Positions 41,694-54,600 of a stretch of DNA of 64,000 bases are shown here, piece after piece. The translations under genes and the position numbers were made by a program. The notes beneath the pieces are model-generated. The model was not told the DNA's origin. It saw nothing but the letters and a program-made list of their open reading frames with translations, and did no database searches. The stretch lies in the NCBI RefSeq assembly GCF_003672135.1, contig NC_039515.1:9858001-9922000 (forward strand), read 5' to 3'. How positions within the stretch are numbered: the stretch's first letter is position 1; each line of letters opens with the position of its first letter. This DNA comes from Ooceraea biroi (taxonomy: Eukaryota; Arthropoda; Insecta; Hymenoptera; Formicidae).

Positions 41694-43235
41694 TTCATAC
41701 TACAAAATGTGTGAAATCACAACAAAATTACCTTTTTAAAAAAAGGTACAAAAAAGCGCCAAGTATACGCGAGCGAAAAAAGAACTCTACAAAATTAATG
41801 ATATCAATAAATTGCGCCAACTATGAAAATGAGTATTTATGCAAATCAGAAAATCTATTACTTTATTATTATCTATACTACATACAGACACATGCATATA
41901 TACATACATAGGTACACAGTTGGAAAATTTGTGTTTTCGTGTTAAAAAATATGCCGGTTAACATTTTTGTGTTAAATATTTAATACATTCATGTGTTAAT
42001 TTAACATGTTGCTGTTGTGTTAATTCAACTCAAGTGTTAAATTTTTAAAACAACTAATTTTTCAACAAGAAATTTTTAAAACAACTAAAAAAAAGTGTTA
42101 AAATTACTCATTGTGCACCTATTTTTAATTTTACACAATAGATATGTTCCGTATTATTAGTGACAAGTTTTATCTCTTAAAATGTACAGAAAACTATGTT
42201 GAGAGTAAAGATGTATGTAAAAATAACTTTTTTTTCGAGTTAATTTTATCATTAAAAATATGTTGATTTTACATAAACTTTATTTCAAATTATTTCGCAG
42301 TTTGCATTCATTTTGGGTTCAAAAATTTACATAATATTAGTGTCACCATTTAACATATCCATATTATGTTAAATTAACACAAAAATTTATGTGGACCGTT
42401 TGGGACATGTGATATCTATTAAAAACACAAATTTTTCAACTGTGTATGTACATGATATCGACTACAAATGCGGAAGAATTATTGCAATACAAATAAGTAT
42501 TTTTGCAAAATGCTTGGCGCTGCTAAACCGAATCAATATGTTAATTAGTAATTAAATCCTTATAATTTGAAGATTATAACAATTTTCTTACTATCTAACT
42601 TACATTACAAACAAACAACTTCTTAAATTCGACTGAACTGACAATTTATTAGATGGTAAAGTTACACATAACCAGCCTCCGAATAGCCGGATTACAGGAG
42701 CCGCCACATTCTCAGCTGGTTGAATTTAAGTTGTTTGTGTACATGTCAACTCCTAGCGAATTAACGACTTTACTTTGATTACATAACAAAATTCGGTGAA
42801 GCACATAAATATGTCTATATGTTACGAATTTAGTTAAAGTTATTCTATACTTAATTCTAATGTCACGCACATACATACACGCGCGCACGAGAAAGAGAGA
42901 GACACACGCACATGCACGCACGCATCCACAAGAGAGAAAGAAAGAATCATCATTTAACATATTGATTCGGTTTAGCAGCGCCAAGCATTTTGCAAAAATA
43001 CTTATTTGTATTGCAATAATTCTTCCGCATTTGTAGTCGATATCATGTACATATGTATATATGCATGTGTCTGTATGTAGTATAGATAATAATAAAGTAA
43101 TAGATTTTCTGATTTGCATAAATACTCATTTTCATAGTTGGCGCAATTTATTGATATCATTAATTTTGTAGAGTTCTTTTTTCGCTCGCATATACTTGGC
43201 GCTTTTTTGTATCTTTTTTTAAAAAGGTAATTTTG
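41694..43235. mobile_element. Fold-back element, copy 3 (left arm)
   Basis: TACAAAATGTGTGAAATCAC and CGCCAAGTATACGCGAGCG at 41757 mirror to CGCTCGCATATACTTGGCGC at about 43186-43205. The inner pair GCTTGGCGCTGCTAAACC (42511) and GGTTTAGCAGCGCCAAGC (42969) frame another inverted section. A TA-flanked MITE (41915-42444) is inserted in the left half. The open frame 42712-43119 is symmetry-derived, not a gene. Confidence 0.75.
41915..42444. mobile_element. TA-flanked MITE, 530 bp (left arm)
   Basis: The ends CACAGTTGGAAAATTTGTG and CACAAATTTTTCAACTGTG, with TA at 41913-41914 and 42445-42446. The interior is full of TGTTAA/TTAACA motifs. The fold-back's other half (43040-43060) shows the site without the insert. 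Tc1/mariner-type by its TA target. Confidence 0.8.
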
Positions 43236-43523
43236 TTGTGATATTAATTACTCAAATATATATAATATAATAATAATTCAAAATTTCTATTAAATAAATA
43301 GCTATAAATTGTGATCAATTGTTATAAATATTATGTTTACTGCATAAATGTAAAGAATGCCTTAATATTATTTATACCCACTAAAAAAACCTCACAAAGG
43401 TGAAGACATACGCCAAGTAGAAAGTCCCAACTTGTATACAACAAAAAGTTTAACAAATTATTTATTATAAAAATCAAAATTAAATATGACATCAATTGTT
43501 AACTATAATCAAGTACTGAGAAG

Positions 43524-43942
43524 CAATTCAGTTTGAGTATTTTATCTAAATATTTCTCATGCATACTCTCTTATCGCATAACGACATTGAAGTACTTGGC
43601 GTGCACGGGTCGCAGTGGTCATGTATTCTTGTAAATTTGTACAGTATTTTGCTTTGTAATGTATCTTGTATCTTGATTTTCAATAATGACTCATACATCT
43701 TTTTAGTTAGAAAATATTAAAATAAACACATTTACAATTGTACAGACTAGCAAAGTGATTATAAATATCTCTTTTCATTACTTGCAAGTCGATACAAATA
43801 ATTAAGATGTAAAGTACAGATAATAGGTAGATCAGTTTTGTTTATTTTAATGTGACCCGGGCACGCCAAGTACTTCAATGTCGTCATGCGATAAGTGAGT
43901 ATGCATGAGAAATATTTAAATAAAATACTTACATTGAATTGC
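43524..43942. mobile_element. Hairpin element with ACTTGGCGTG arms (left arm)
   Basis: Arms CAATTCAGTTTGAGTATTTT to GAAGTACTTGGCGTGC (43593-43601) and the mirror from CGCCAAGTACTTCAATG (43864-43880). Another CGCCAAGTA is at 43411. The unpaired centre is about 240 bp. Non-coding. Bases 43236-43523 are AT-rich, with nothing recognised. Confidence 0.65.
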
Positions 43943-43973
43943 TTTTAGGTAAAATACTCAAATTGAATTATTT

Positions 43974-45802
43974 TTATGTACTTGTGTTTCTGAATTGAGT
44001 ATCTAATAAGGTGTTGCTAGATGGACACAATAGATATTTTGATGAAAAATTGTACGAGGAACGTATTCTTCGATAAATACTAATACAAAACAATTTATCT
44101 TCTACTGCATAACGTCTTGCCTGAAATAAAATTCAAATAAAGCAATATTAGGGTACAAGAAATATTAGGATACCACTTGACTACTTTAAAATAATAATAA
44201 GTATATAATTAATTAATAATAAATATTGGAGAAATAATATTAATACGGTGTATTATTCAAATATTATTCAAATGAGTATGTAAAACATTAGTATTTCAGA
44301 ATTATATTTACAATTATTTTAATTTTAATTTATTATTACAATTAAAAAATAATACTATACATTATATATATATAATATATTTATATAACGATTATAATTC
44401 ATACTTGATTGAAGAAAATAAATCATACTTGATTGAAAAATGATTAAATTTTAAATTTAATATAATACATTTAAATCACTTACCACAATTGCAAGAAATA
44501 TCAGTAAGCTCCTATTATAATACAATTAATTAAAAATGTTAATTTATTGTACTTCTGATACATGTATTCAATTCAATTATAAAATGATAATTTGCGAAAT
44601 GTATAGCTGTTTATAAAAAAATGTTATACAAAATTTGAAAAAAACAATAACTAATAAGTGATAAGTTATATTTTATTAATTGTAATAACATTAATTGTAA
44701 TGACATTATTAGGAATTATTAGGAACGTATGGAAATTTTATACCTGTGGTGCTACATTATTGTTTCTCAATACTATGTCTATAAATTGTTGTTGCATCGC
44801 AGATGCAGTTTTGTCAATTCTTCCTTTATTGTCACTTGTGCATAATGTCTGTTCACTGTTCGTGATGTATTTTTTTCTTTTTATTTCGTTGACTATATTC
44901 TTCAAACGTCTATATTTTTTCTTTAATCGTAATACATTTTCATATAATATTCTGGGTTTGGAGATAATAAATTTTTTCTTATGATTTCTCTCTGAGATGA
45001 GGTTTTGCACGTAATACTTTACGCTATATTGCATTAATCATTTCTTGCTGTTGTTCTAATCGCTGTTCTAGTTTGCTTTCAAATTGTTCTTGTTGTTTTT
45101 ACATTAATTTCATTTATTCGTCCATTTAAACTTCTAATAAATTATACTTCTCTTTACAGGAATATACATATATGTGCAGAAGAATTTTATCTTGTTCTTT
45201 GCTTTGAGATGTCACGTTGAAATCAGTGATTTGCATAGAGCTGTGAACAGATGATTTGGAATTAATTCTACTAGTATCTATATATCTCATAGATTGTTCA
45301 TACTCGTCTAACAATGTCAGATCTTGAGCTATGAATGGATTCCTTCAACATGTCCAATGTCTTCGTGTCAGCAATGTTGATGCTGTTAGATTTATATTCG
45401 TTACTGTTTTGCAGTTTGTAACAGTTGCAGCTTGCCACAACTTTGCACTTCTTCATTATTTCCTCTTTTTCATTTCCTATTTCTATTTCAGATACATATT
45501 ATGATAAAGCTTATAAATGTAGTCGTTGTTGTATTTGCAATATGTTTAACATTATCTTCTGGCACATATAGAAAAGGAATTGCAGTTCATAATAAACATC
45601 GTCCCACAAGAGTGATATTATAATCACTTTCACGAAAGTGCTTAGAACACATTCGTAATTTTTGTATTTCGCTTTCTTGTAATACAGGTGTCATTTGTAA
45701 ACTTTGCAATCACTGCACTCTACGTTCCATTCTTTTTCGAAATCTGCGATGGTATTTTTTCCCAGATCCATATCCAGGAACACAGTATGCTCTTCCTATC
45801 AT
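43974..45802 (-). pseudogene. P-element/THAP9-like transposase relic (left arm)
   Basis: Mirror of the right-arm copy at 59719-61549. On the minus strand it reads MIGRAYCVPGYGSG (start at 45802), then CSKHFRESDYN and TAIPFLYVP, a degraded C2CH THAP zinc finger. The stretch 45034-44738 (98 aa, lysine-rich, coiled-coil-like) follows. After an intron (donor after CCACAG, acceptor at 44121) the last exon 44120-43974 reads RRYAVEDKLFCISIYRRI. The THAP part contains several stops and its second zinc cysteine appears lost. Confidence 0.65.
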
Positions 45803-46193
45803 TTTCTCTGTAAGATTTAATAAGTTAATATTTACAATACTGTACTTTCAGATTCAGATGTGTATATCTAATGACAATTACCACTATTATTAGAGGAAAG
45901 GCGCCGAAAACTGACATAAACCTTCTAAAGAGACAAACCTCTATTTCTCAGAAAGTAAATGTCACACTTTATCAAGACTAATATAAACGCGATCTATTTA
46001 GTTAGTTAACGTATTAAGAATTCATAGTTATATATTCTTGTTTGTTTATATGTTAAATGAGCTTATATCGAGTTCTTGAAGTTTTTTTTGTCGAAGTTTT
46101 TTTTCTATAAATTTTCTATAAGTTCTTTGACAAATTATGTAGTTTAAACAACGGTAGTTAACTTTTTTTATAATCAAGTTCTTCTACATGCTT

Positions 46194-47227
46194 CCCATCA
46201 GCACGAAAACATTTCAGAAATATTTCAGAAGTATTTCATCTGACAGATGAAAGCATCTCATAAATATTGCAAAATGTTTCTGCAACAGTTATGAGACAAC
46301 TCCGGAATAGCAAAATGTCCGCGACACTTGCATTCAAAACCTTATAGAAAGGTTGCTGAAAGGTATAGATCAATCTGCAACCTTTCTGAAATATTGCCGA
46401 AAGATTATTAAAATAGCTGAAATCTTTTTATATATTACTAAAGGTTAATTGAAATAATTTTGAAACTTTCCTATGATGTTGCACACAAATTACAAAGCTC
46501 TATTAAAATAAATTGAAAATACTTCAGAAATTATATTTAAATTTATTATACGAGTATTCAGAAGATTGCAAATACTAAAAAGTTATAATAAAAATATATA
46601 TAAAATGTATTTATTATTTTTATTGTACGTTTTTATTTAATATTTGCAATCTAATTAATATAATAAATATGATTTCTGAAATATGCTTAATGAAAAAATA
46701 CATAATATATAAGATGTATATAGATATGTATATATCTATATATATAAGATATATAGATATACACATACATAGCTAAACCAAGTATTCACCAAGTTTCCCT
46801 TTAAAAAGCGTGAATTGTTGGCACATTGACAAAGAGCCATTCTTATATTATTATTTTCCTTTTTCTTCCTCCAAATAGTTGATTAAAAGGAAAGAATTAT
46901 ATAGATATATAATTCTCTGTTCAACCAACACTTATATTTGAAAGAAAAAAAGGATACGTGAAGATAATGCATTTTTTTGTCAACTGGTTAGCTTCACTAA
47001 AGATCGAATACTTGGTCTAGGTATATATATATATAATTTTACTTTTTACAATATTCACATTTTTTCAAATTTATTGCATGTGGTAGGTTTTAGAAACATT
47101 TCTGTTGCAACATTTCATATAACATATTGCGGAATCCTTTCAGAAATGTTGCATATGAAATGTGAAATCTTGAAATGATTTTAAAACCTTCCTGAAAGCT
47201 TTCTGTATTAATCGGTTGCTGTATGGG
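46194..47227 (-). mobile_element. CCCATACAGCAC element, left-arm copy
   Basis: About 1.03 kb, both termini present (CCCATCAGCAC at 46194, one base lost, and GCTGTATGGG ending 47227), TT outside both ends. Non-coding. Mirror of 58280-59327. Bases 45803-46193 before it are AT-rich, with nothing recognised. Confidence 0.75.
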
Positions 47228-47340
47228 TTGTAGCTTTCTAAACATTTTTATTTTTTTTATCTTTATTACTTTTTTTACGATATGAGTTCAAAGATTTAGA
47301 ATTTAAATTTGAGAGTTTGCCGTAAACCGACATACTCTAG

Positions 47341-47745
47341 AGCTCGGCAAGATTTGCACGCGATGGCCGATTTTCAGCTAGCTCCACCTTCCGCTATTCT
47401 CCTTACCTCGGGGTTCAGAGTGCAGCCTACAAGCTGCTCGAGGCTCAGGATCGTATGATATGCATATATCAGCGTATATTTCCAATAGCTTTCCACGTCA
47501 CCCGTGAAGTACTATTATTGACGTGTTTTTTTGTTACTTTTGACGTGTTTCAAAGATTGCACACGCATCGCTTGAAGTAATGGGTCCTACTATCACAAAA
47601 TCATCGAAATTTGAAGATTTTATTGATATATGCATGTCATACGGTCCTGAGCCACGAGCAGCTTGTCGGCTACGCGCGGGACCCCGAGGTGAGGAGAATA
47701 GCAAGAGGTAGAGCTAGCTGAAAATTGGCCGTATCTTGCCGAGCT
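47341..47745. mobile_element. Inverted-repeat element, 405 bp (left arm)
   Basis: The ends AGCTCGGCAAGAT and ATCTTGCCGAGCT. The arms share CAGCTAGCTC, CCTCGGGGT and GAGCAGCTTGT-type segments, with moderate divergence. The loop contains TGACGTGTTT repeats. Mirror at 57758-58162. Confidence 0.65.
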
Positions 47746-48861
47746 GAGTCTATGCATGCGATACATGCGCCAACATAACCTTTGCGATCAACATAACCTA
47801 ATTTCGATCCTTGACTACATAATGCTCTGCTGCCAGTGATTCGATGTGATTTTTTCAATTGTTACTTAAAATTCTGTTTAATGTTAAATATATTATCACA
47901 TTTTAACATGTTTCATAATTTTAATAAATATGTCGGTGTGGCGTTCAATTTCTCAGAGCTCAGTTTTTATGTGTCTTAGAAAAATGTTATTTTCTTAAAA
48001 ACTAGAAATGATATTATAAAAAATATAATATTATCTAATAGAAGGCAATTTCTAGTATGTGTGTGTGTGTATGCAAATTTTTATTTCGAACTTTAAGTTA
48101 AGAAATAACCCTAAATACAAAATGGTATGTCAGTATTGGCGCTTTTCCTCTACTATTACAATTGTATTGCTCTGTTATTTCTTCTTTTTGCAAAAGGCTT
48201 TTGGCACAAATATATTAGCACCACAGTGTAAGAAAGTAAAATGGTGTAACGAAGCACTTTTAAGCATAAGAATCGTGTGATGTTAGCAGAGTGCTTCGCA
48301 TAGCGTCTGCACATAGCGCTCAGTTGGAAGCTCACATATAAAGTGTGTACTAGGCGTGTATGCGTGTGTATATCCTCACTATTACTATACACTACTACTA
48401 CTACTTATTATACACGTACTTTCAACTGCCAGTGCTTCTAGCGAAAAGTTACGAACTACTTCATTAAAATCACAGGACAGGCAGGCCGTTACGTTATCTT
48501 ACTTTCTTACACTGTGATTAGAACTTACTCATTGTGCACAGAACATTATAGAAAGTTATAGAACACTGGAATGTTACAGAACACTGGACTGGAATGACGT
48601 GACAAGTTACTTTATCCATAAAATACTTTATCGACTGGAGACTACGCGCATATTGATACTTAATTCAGATTTCAAGGCACTTACTTTGCGAAGGCAGCAC
48701 AAACGCTGTCTCCTATAATCCATAAGAGTTTGTTTGGTGGCCCTAGTGCAAGCGTTTCCAAGACAGATACTCGGATGTTACTCTCAGGCTTTCTTCTTCT
48801 TTCCAGTTACTGTTTGGCTTAAATATTGTCTCCTTTAATTCATAGATATTTGCTATTAACA
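47746..48861. other. Upstream region of the Tube-like gene (left arm)
   Basis: AT-rich DNA with a TG microsatellite (about 48057-48071), TACTAC triplets (48385-48402) and two AGTGTAAGAAAGTAA-like segments. No convincing coding sequence; short open frames show no recognisable domain. It probably includes the Tube-like promoter and 5' untranslated region (inference). Confidence 0.5.
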
Positions 48862-50074
48862 ATGTCCTGTGCTTGTGTGTGTGTAAATACGGAAATACAA
48901 GATTTGAAACCTGCCGAGCTGCACACATTAGGAATTATATTAAACTATTCTGATTCCTGGAAAAAATTAATGGTCATCGTTCCTGCAGAAAGAAATGGTT
49001 TTAAATTTAATAATCAACATGTTAGGTAAAATACAAAATGTATGCTATAGTATAATTGTTATTTTACGGAACATTATTTTATTATAATTCTTAATAATGT
49101 TCTTTTAACACTGATGAGCATTAAATTTTTATTTAAGACTGATGATATAATAATTCATATTTTTCTTATACAGCATAATTGAACAAGCAACAGAAACCGA
49201 TGATCGTAATGCAGCGGAAATATTTATAGATGAATGGAGCACTATGGGAAAAAAGGCACCAACATTAGGATTATTACTGGACCTTCTCATAAAAGCAGAA
49301 TTAGTGAGCTGCTGATTATGTATCATGTGATATATTAAAACGTAAGATTTAAAAACATATAATTTTCATTACTTTTATATATTAATTTTTGACATTTATT
49401 ACTTTATTCACATTATTACATTTCTACATTTATTAACATTTATTAATAATTTTTCTTATTATTATATAATATATGCAAATTAAACTATTTTATTTTATTT
49501 TGATCACAGAAGAAAAACCAAAGAGACCAGATAAAGGTCCAGCTGCTCCTATTGATATAAGTGATTCATTTATAGAGAAATTATTAGAGGAGCACCAAAT
49601 GTTACAACACAGTGTACCTACCGATCCTGTGATGTCAGAATCAAACTTAATATTCAATCAAGAGATGTGTCTTGGTGATAAGGCAGATAATGGTATAAAT
49701 AAAACTGGCATCATAAATTTGCCGGACATGATTGATAATCTTTTAAATTGTGGAAAAACTAGAAATGACTTACTTAAGAGTGTTTCAGATTTAATAAATT
49801 CAGTACTACGAACACTTGTGAAGCAGTGAACAACTACGTGGAACACACATTTGCTTCAACACCTAGATCTGATCCTGCAAAAATTAAGAAAAAGATAAGC
49901 GATTCAGTAGAACAACAGTCACCGAACGTAGCAACTCATTACTACGAATACAAGGAAGTATCCTCTCAAGAAATACCAGTATTTCTTAATAATTATAAAC
50001 AATCCGCGCTAAGTAGTGAAATACTTAATTCATCTAATATTCCACTTTGTTTAAAAGATTTATCTTTAGAATAA
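48862..50074 (+). pseudogene. Tube/IRAK4-like death-domain gene, left copy with two frame breaks
   Basis: Three exons: 48862-49025, 49174-49341 and 49510-50074, with consensus splice sites. Exons 1-2 encode a death domain (EIQDLKPAELHTLGIIL, DSWKKLM, RNAAEIFIDEWSTMGKK, TLGLLLDLLIKAEL), followed by EKPKRPDKGPAAPIDIS. In insects such proteins bridge MyD88 and Pelle in Toll signalling at the membrane-proximal receptor complex. Compared with the mirrored copy, exon 2 lacks two bases near 49304 (a stop follows at once) and exon 3 lacks one A near 49798. It is either a decaying duplicate or lower-quality sequence. Confidence 0.8.
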
Positions 50075-50335
50075 TATAAAGTTTTAAGAAATATTATGTG
50101 CAATTTTATGTAATGCAATATAAATACAGTAATAAATACAACATGAATATTTCAACATTTTTAATAAACACAACTAAGAAAGATATTAAATATTAAAATA
50201 CAATACTAATCTGGACCGGAATTATAATACACATATTTAGCAAAGATCAAATTCGAAAACTGCTAAGCAGAAAAAAAACATTAGGAGTTTCCAACTAGAC
50301 GCAGGCACATGAAAGAGAGTATTTATATTATAAAC

Positions 50336-50857
50336 AAAATAAAAGTGTTTGTTCCAGAATAAATTAACAATAATTCTTCCTTTATCGATACACCTGGCAA
50401 TTTATTAATCGTCAAAGAACACAACGTTTCGACCAGTAGTTTTTCCTTTTCAAGTTTGAATGTTCAAGAATTAAATATTACAATGTCCTTTTCTAAAATA
50501 AATAATCAATTAACACATACACAGCATAAATATAATAAAAACTAATATAATAAAACTGATATAATAAAATATAATAAAAACTAATAGATTAACCACACTT
50601 ATGCTAGAAAAGACACCAATAATTATATCAAGTAACAGATAGGTAATCGGAGAAAAGAAAAGTTTTTATTATATTTATGCTGCGTATGTGTTAATTGACT
50701 GTTTATTTTAGAAAAAGACATTATAATATTTAATTCTTGGACATTCACACTTGAAAAACTACTGGTCGCGAATTGTGTTCATTGACGAATTAATAAATTG
50801 CCTAAAGGAAAAGTTTTTGTTAATTTATTCTGGCGGATCAAACACTTTTATTTTGAT
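50336..50857. mobile_element. Coding-less inverted pair of Penelope-like termini (left arm)
   Basis: The two halves pair: CAAAATAAAAGTGTTTG at 50336 with CAAACACTTTTATTTTG near 50850, and AATTTATTAATCGTCAAAGA with the segment at 50785. Each contains a hammerhead-like tract (CAACGTTTCGACCAGTAGTT). No RT or nuclease remains. It lies 260 bp beyond the Tube-like stop. Confidence 0.65.
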
Positions 50858-52233
50858 TATATTATAAAATAATGTACATATAAATATTATCTTAGTAAAA
50901 CTATTTTAGTCAAATTAATTTAGTCAAAATTATGAAAATTTGTATTAAAAATTGAGAAGTTGTATGTGAGTATGTAAAAAGAGAGGGGTACAATAAATAG
51001 TAATACTATATCATGTTTATTTTCATTACATTATATAGTAAGTTGAAATAAATGGTTTCCTCTTAGTGGCTGTTCACAAAATCCTCGTGCGAGATTCTCT
51101 CATTCTCACGTATCGCGAAAAACTTGGTTCTCCACGCGAGAAAAGTAACAAGTGCAACTGGACCAGCTGCATCGCGTAAAATACGCAGACACATCACGCG
51201 CGTGTCACTGTTTATAAATCAGTCATGAGAGCACGCGGACGCTCTTGCGAAATATTTAACGACGATTCCCATCCTTCGTACCTTGTTATATCGAGTCGCG
51301 TCAACCATCCTGCGTTGCTGAAATCCTATCCTGCTGAATTTATTGTGTAATTTCAAAACGGTTCAGCGTTATGGTATTAGTGACTCGCCATGGATTCTCG
51401 AATGCAAGCCATAAATTATAATAAAAAGTCATGACGTAATGTTGTCTAAACTGCGTTAACTGGTACTATTGTAACTGTTGGGCTTATCGATAAATAATAA
51501 GTGCAGCGAATGTATTAATGCTTACAACTGATTTAATGTCACATAAATAACTGTGCTTGTTAAACATAAGTCTTGTATAACTAAATGAACATCGTATAAA
51601 TCAAGTCCTAATCTCTTATGCGCACGAGGTAAATATAACGCAAGGACTGAACGGTTACGCGCCAAAAGCGATCGAAAAACAAAAACATACATCCACATAG
51701 GATCGATATCGATCCTCACTCATCGCCATCGCTCACACAAAGTCGCATTCACATAACGCGCTCTATTCAAACAGCAAGATTTGAGAATACTCTTTAACAG
51801 TAACCAGTAATCCTTTGTTCAGAATAGTACACGTGAACTCACTAAGCAAAAACTTGAGCACTACAGATTTGCGGGCAGCTTGGAGACACAGCAAGAGCAA
51901 TACAAATTGTAATAAATATACATTGATATTTTATTATCGAGAATATAAGAATGAAAAAGAAACCTTGATTATAAATCAACGCGATAAAAGTGATTAATGT
52001 CTAGTATATAAAAAAATATTGTTTTTTCCCTTATCATATCCTAAATTAGACTAGTCAAGAAAAATACTCAAAGCAAGCCAATCAATCTGAATAAGTATCA
52101 TGCATATTCCTATTAGACATTCATATGTATACAATAATTATCTTATTTGTGATATTGATTCATGTCATGCGACAATGCACGAAATAATTTATCATTTTTC
52201 CTTTAAACATGTTAGGTTTTTATGTTCGTGTTC
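50858..52233. other. Intergenic DNA between Tube-like and P450 genes (left arm)
   Basis: About 1.4 kb without a recognisable gene. It includes a GC-richer stretch with GCGCG runs (51060-51330) and an ATCGATATCGAT palindrome at about 51704. Short open frames have no recognisable domain. Confidence 0.5.
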
Positions 52234-52664
52234 CTATGCAACTTTCGTTGCGTGTGCACCTTGGACTGGGACAAATTTTACGCGTACCGGGTGCGCAGGA
52301 CGAAGTATTATATTGCCTGTAAGTCGAACGTCTGCCGCGCGTTGCATGGGCTCCAAATAAAATTTATGCACCAGGAAAGCAACTACAACCTTCATTTCCA
52401 TCATGGCAAATCGTTGACCTGTTATGAGTAAACGCATTATAATCTGCTTTGCACGCAAAGGAGTACAAGCATTTCGTGGATTACCTATGCAATTCCGCGA
52501 TCCTGCGCTAAACGGTACATAAGCAAAAGGATGACGATTTTGCACCAGTTCTGGCAAAAATCTATCTGGATCGAACACCTCTGGATTTGGCCAGAATTCA
52601 GGATTTTTGTGAAGACTGAGAATGTCAACATACACTTGCGTTCCAGCAGGCACTAGATATGATT
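52234..52664 (-). pseudogene. CYP4-like P450, last two exons (left arm)
   Basis: Mirror of 52774-53204: exon 52664-52485, 66-bp intron, exon 52418-52234. The protein sequence is identical to the right-arm copy, including the haem-binding FSAGSRNCIG. The upstream exons are absent because the symmetry axis (52719) lies about 55 bp above the exon, so this is a 3' fragment. Confidence 0.85.
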
Positions 52665-52773
52665 CTAAAAATAGCAAAATAAAGCATATCTTACAGATTG
52701 TTCTAATAAAAACAGCAAATTGCTGTTTTTATTAGAACAATCTGTAAGATATGCTTTATTTTGCTATTTTTAG

Positions 52774-53204
52774 AATCATATCTAGTGCCTGCTGGAACGC
52801 AAGTGTATGTTGACATTCTCAGTCTTCACAAAAATCCTGAATTCTGGCCAAATCCAGAGGTGTTCGATCCAGATAGATTTTTGCCAGAACTGGTGCAAAA
52901 TCGTCATCCTTTTGCTTATGTACCGTTTAGCGCAGGATCGCGGAATTGCATAGGTAATCCACGAAATGCTTGTACTCCTTTGCGTGCAAAGCAGATTATA
53001 ATGCGTTTACTCATAACAGGTCAACGATTTGCCATGATGGAAATGAAGGTTGTAGTTGCTTTCCTGGTGCATAAATTTTATTTGGAGCCCATGCAACGCG
53101 CGGCAGACGTTCGACTTACAGGCAATATAATACTTCGTCCTGCGCACCCGGTACGCGTAAAATTTGTCCCAGTCCAAGGTGCACACGCAACGAAAGTTGC
53201 ATAG
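52774..53204 (+). pseudogene. CYP4-like P450, last two exons (right arm)
   Basis: Cytochrome P450 C-terminus. The first exon (52774-52953, acceptor TTTTTAG) encodes SYLVPAGTQVYVDILSLHKN, FWPNPEVFDPDRFLPE and PFSAGSRNCIG, the F-x-x-G-x-R-x-C-x-G haem loop with its cysteine ligand. A 66-bp intron (GT...ACAG) splits the glycine before QRFAMMEMK. The last exon (53020-53204) has VVVAFLVHKFYLEP and ends GAHATKVA. This pattern is CYP4 clan: ER-bound monooxygenases of fatty acids, hormones or xenobiotics. The first two-thirds of the gene is missing at the palindrome axis, so it cannot be functional here unless the axis is an assembly join. Confidence 0.88.
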
Positions 53205-54600
53205 GAACACGAACATACATAAAAACCTAACATGTTTAAAGGAAAAATGATAAATTATTTCGTGCATTGTCGCATGACATGAATCAATATCACAAATAAG
53301 ATAATTATTGTATACATATGAATGTCTAATAGGAATATGCATGATACTTATTCAGATTGATTGGCTTGCTTTGAGTACTTTTCTTGACTAGTCTAATTTA
53401 GGATATGATAAGGGAAAAAACAATATTTTTTTATATACTAGACATTAATCACTTTTATCGCGTTGATTTATAATCAAGGTTTCTTTTTCATTCTTATATT
53501 CTCGATAATAAAATATCAATGTATATTTATTACAATTTGTATTGCTCTTACTGTGTCTCCAAGCTGCCCGCAAATCTGTAGTGCTCAAGTTTTTGCTTAG
53601 TGAGTTCACGTGTACTATTCTGAACAAAGGATTACTGGTTACTGTTAAAGAGTATTCTCAAATCTTGCTGTTTGAATAGAGCGCGTTATGTGAATGCGAC
53701 TTTTGTGTGAGTGATGGCGCTGAGCGATGAGTGAGGATCGATATCGATCCTATGTGGATGTATGTTTTTGTTTTTCGATCGCTTTTGGCGCGTAACCGTT
53801 CAGTCCTTGCGTTATATTTACCTCGTGCGCATAAGAGATTAGGACTTGATTTATACGATGTTCATTTAGTTATACAAGACTTATGTTTAACAAGCACAGT
53901 TATTTATGTGACATTAAATCAGTTGTAAGCATTAATACATTCGCTGCACTTATTATTTATCGATAAGCCCAACAGTTACAATAGTACCAGTTAACGCAGT
54001 TTAGACAACATTACGTCATGACTTTTTATTATAATTTATGGCTTGCATTCGAGAATCCATGGCGAGTCACTAATACCATAACGCTGAACCGTTTTGAAAT
54101 TACACAATAAATTCAGCAGGATAGGATTTCAGCAACGCAGGATGGTTGACGCGACTCGATATAACAAGGTACGAAGGATGGGAATCGTCGTTAAATATTT
54201 CGCAAGAGCGTCCGCGTGCTCTCATGACTGATTTATAAACAGTGACACGCGCGTGATGTGTCTGCGTATTTTACGCGATGCAGCTGGTCCAGTTGCACTT
54301 GTTACTTTTCTCGCGTGGAGAACCAAGTTTTTCGCGATACGTGAGAATGAGAGAATCTCGCACGAGAGGATTTTGTGAACAGCCACTAAGAGGAAACCAT
54401 TTATTTCAACTTACTATATAATGTAATGAAAATATAACATGATATAGTATTACTATTTATTGTACCCCTCTCTTTTTACATACTCACATACAACTTCTCA
54501 ATTTTTAATACAAATATTTTCATAATTTTTGACTAAATTAATTTGACTAAAATAGTTTTACTAAGATAATATTTATATGTACATTATTTTATAATATAAT
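53205..54600. other. Intergenic DNA, right arm
   Basis: Mirror of 50858-52233, with a 4-bp (TATG) difference at about 53215, a locally rearranged stretch near 53715 and a 2-bp difference near 54363. No gene recognised. Confidence 0.5.

Noticed and set aside
42712..43119. 135-residue open frame, repeated at 62404-62811
   Set aside because: It lies across a fold-back element and has no recognisable domain; both copies exist only because of the giant palindrome.
51704..51716. ATCGATATCGAT palindrome as a possible regulatory site near the P450
   Set aside because: A short AT-rich palindrome without further evidence, more than 500 bp from the gene fragment's 3' end.
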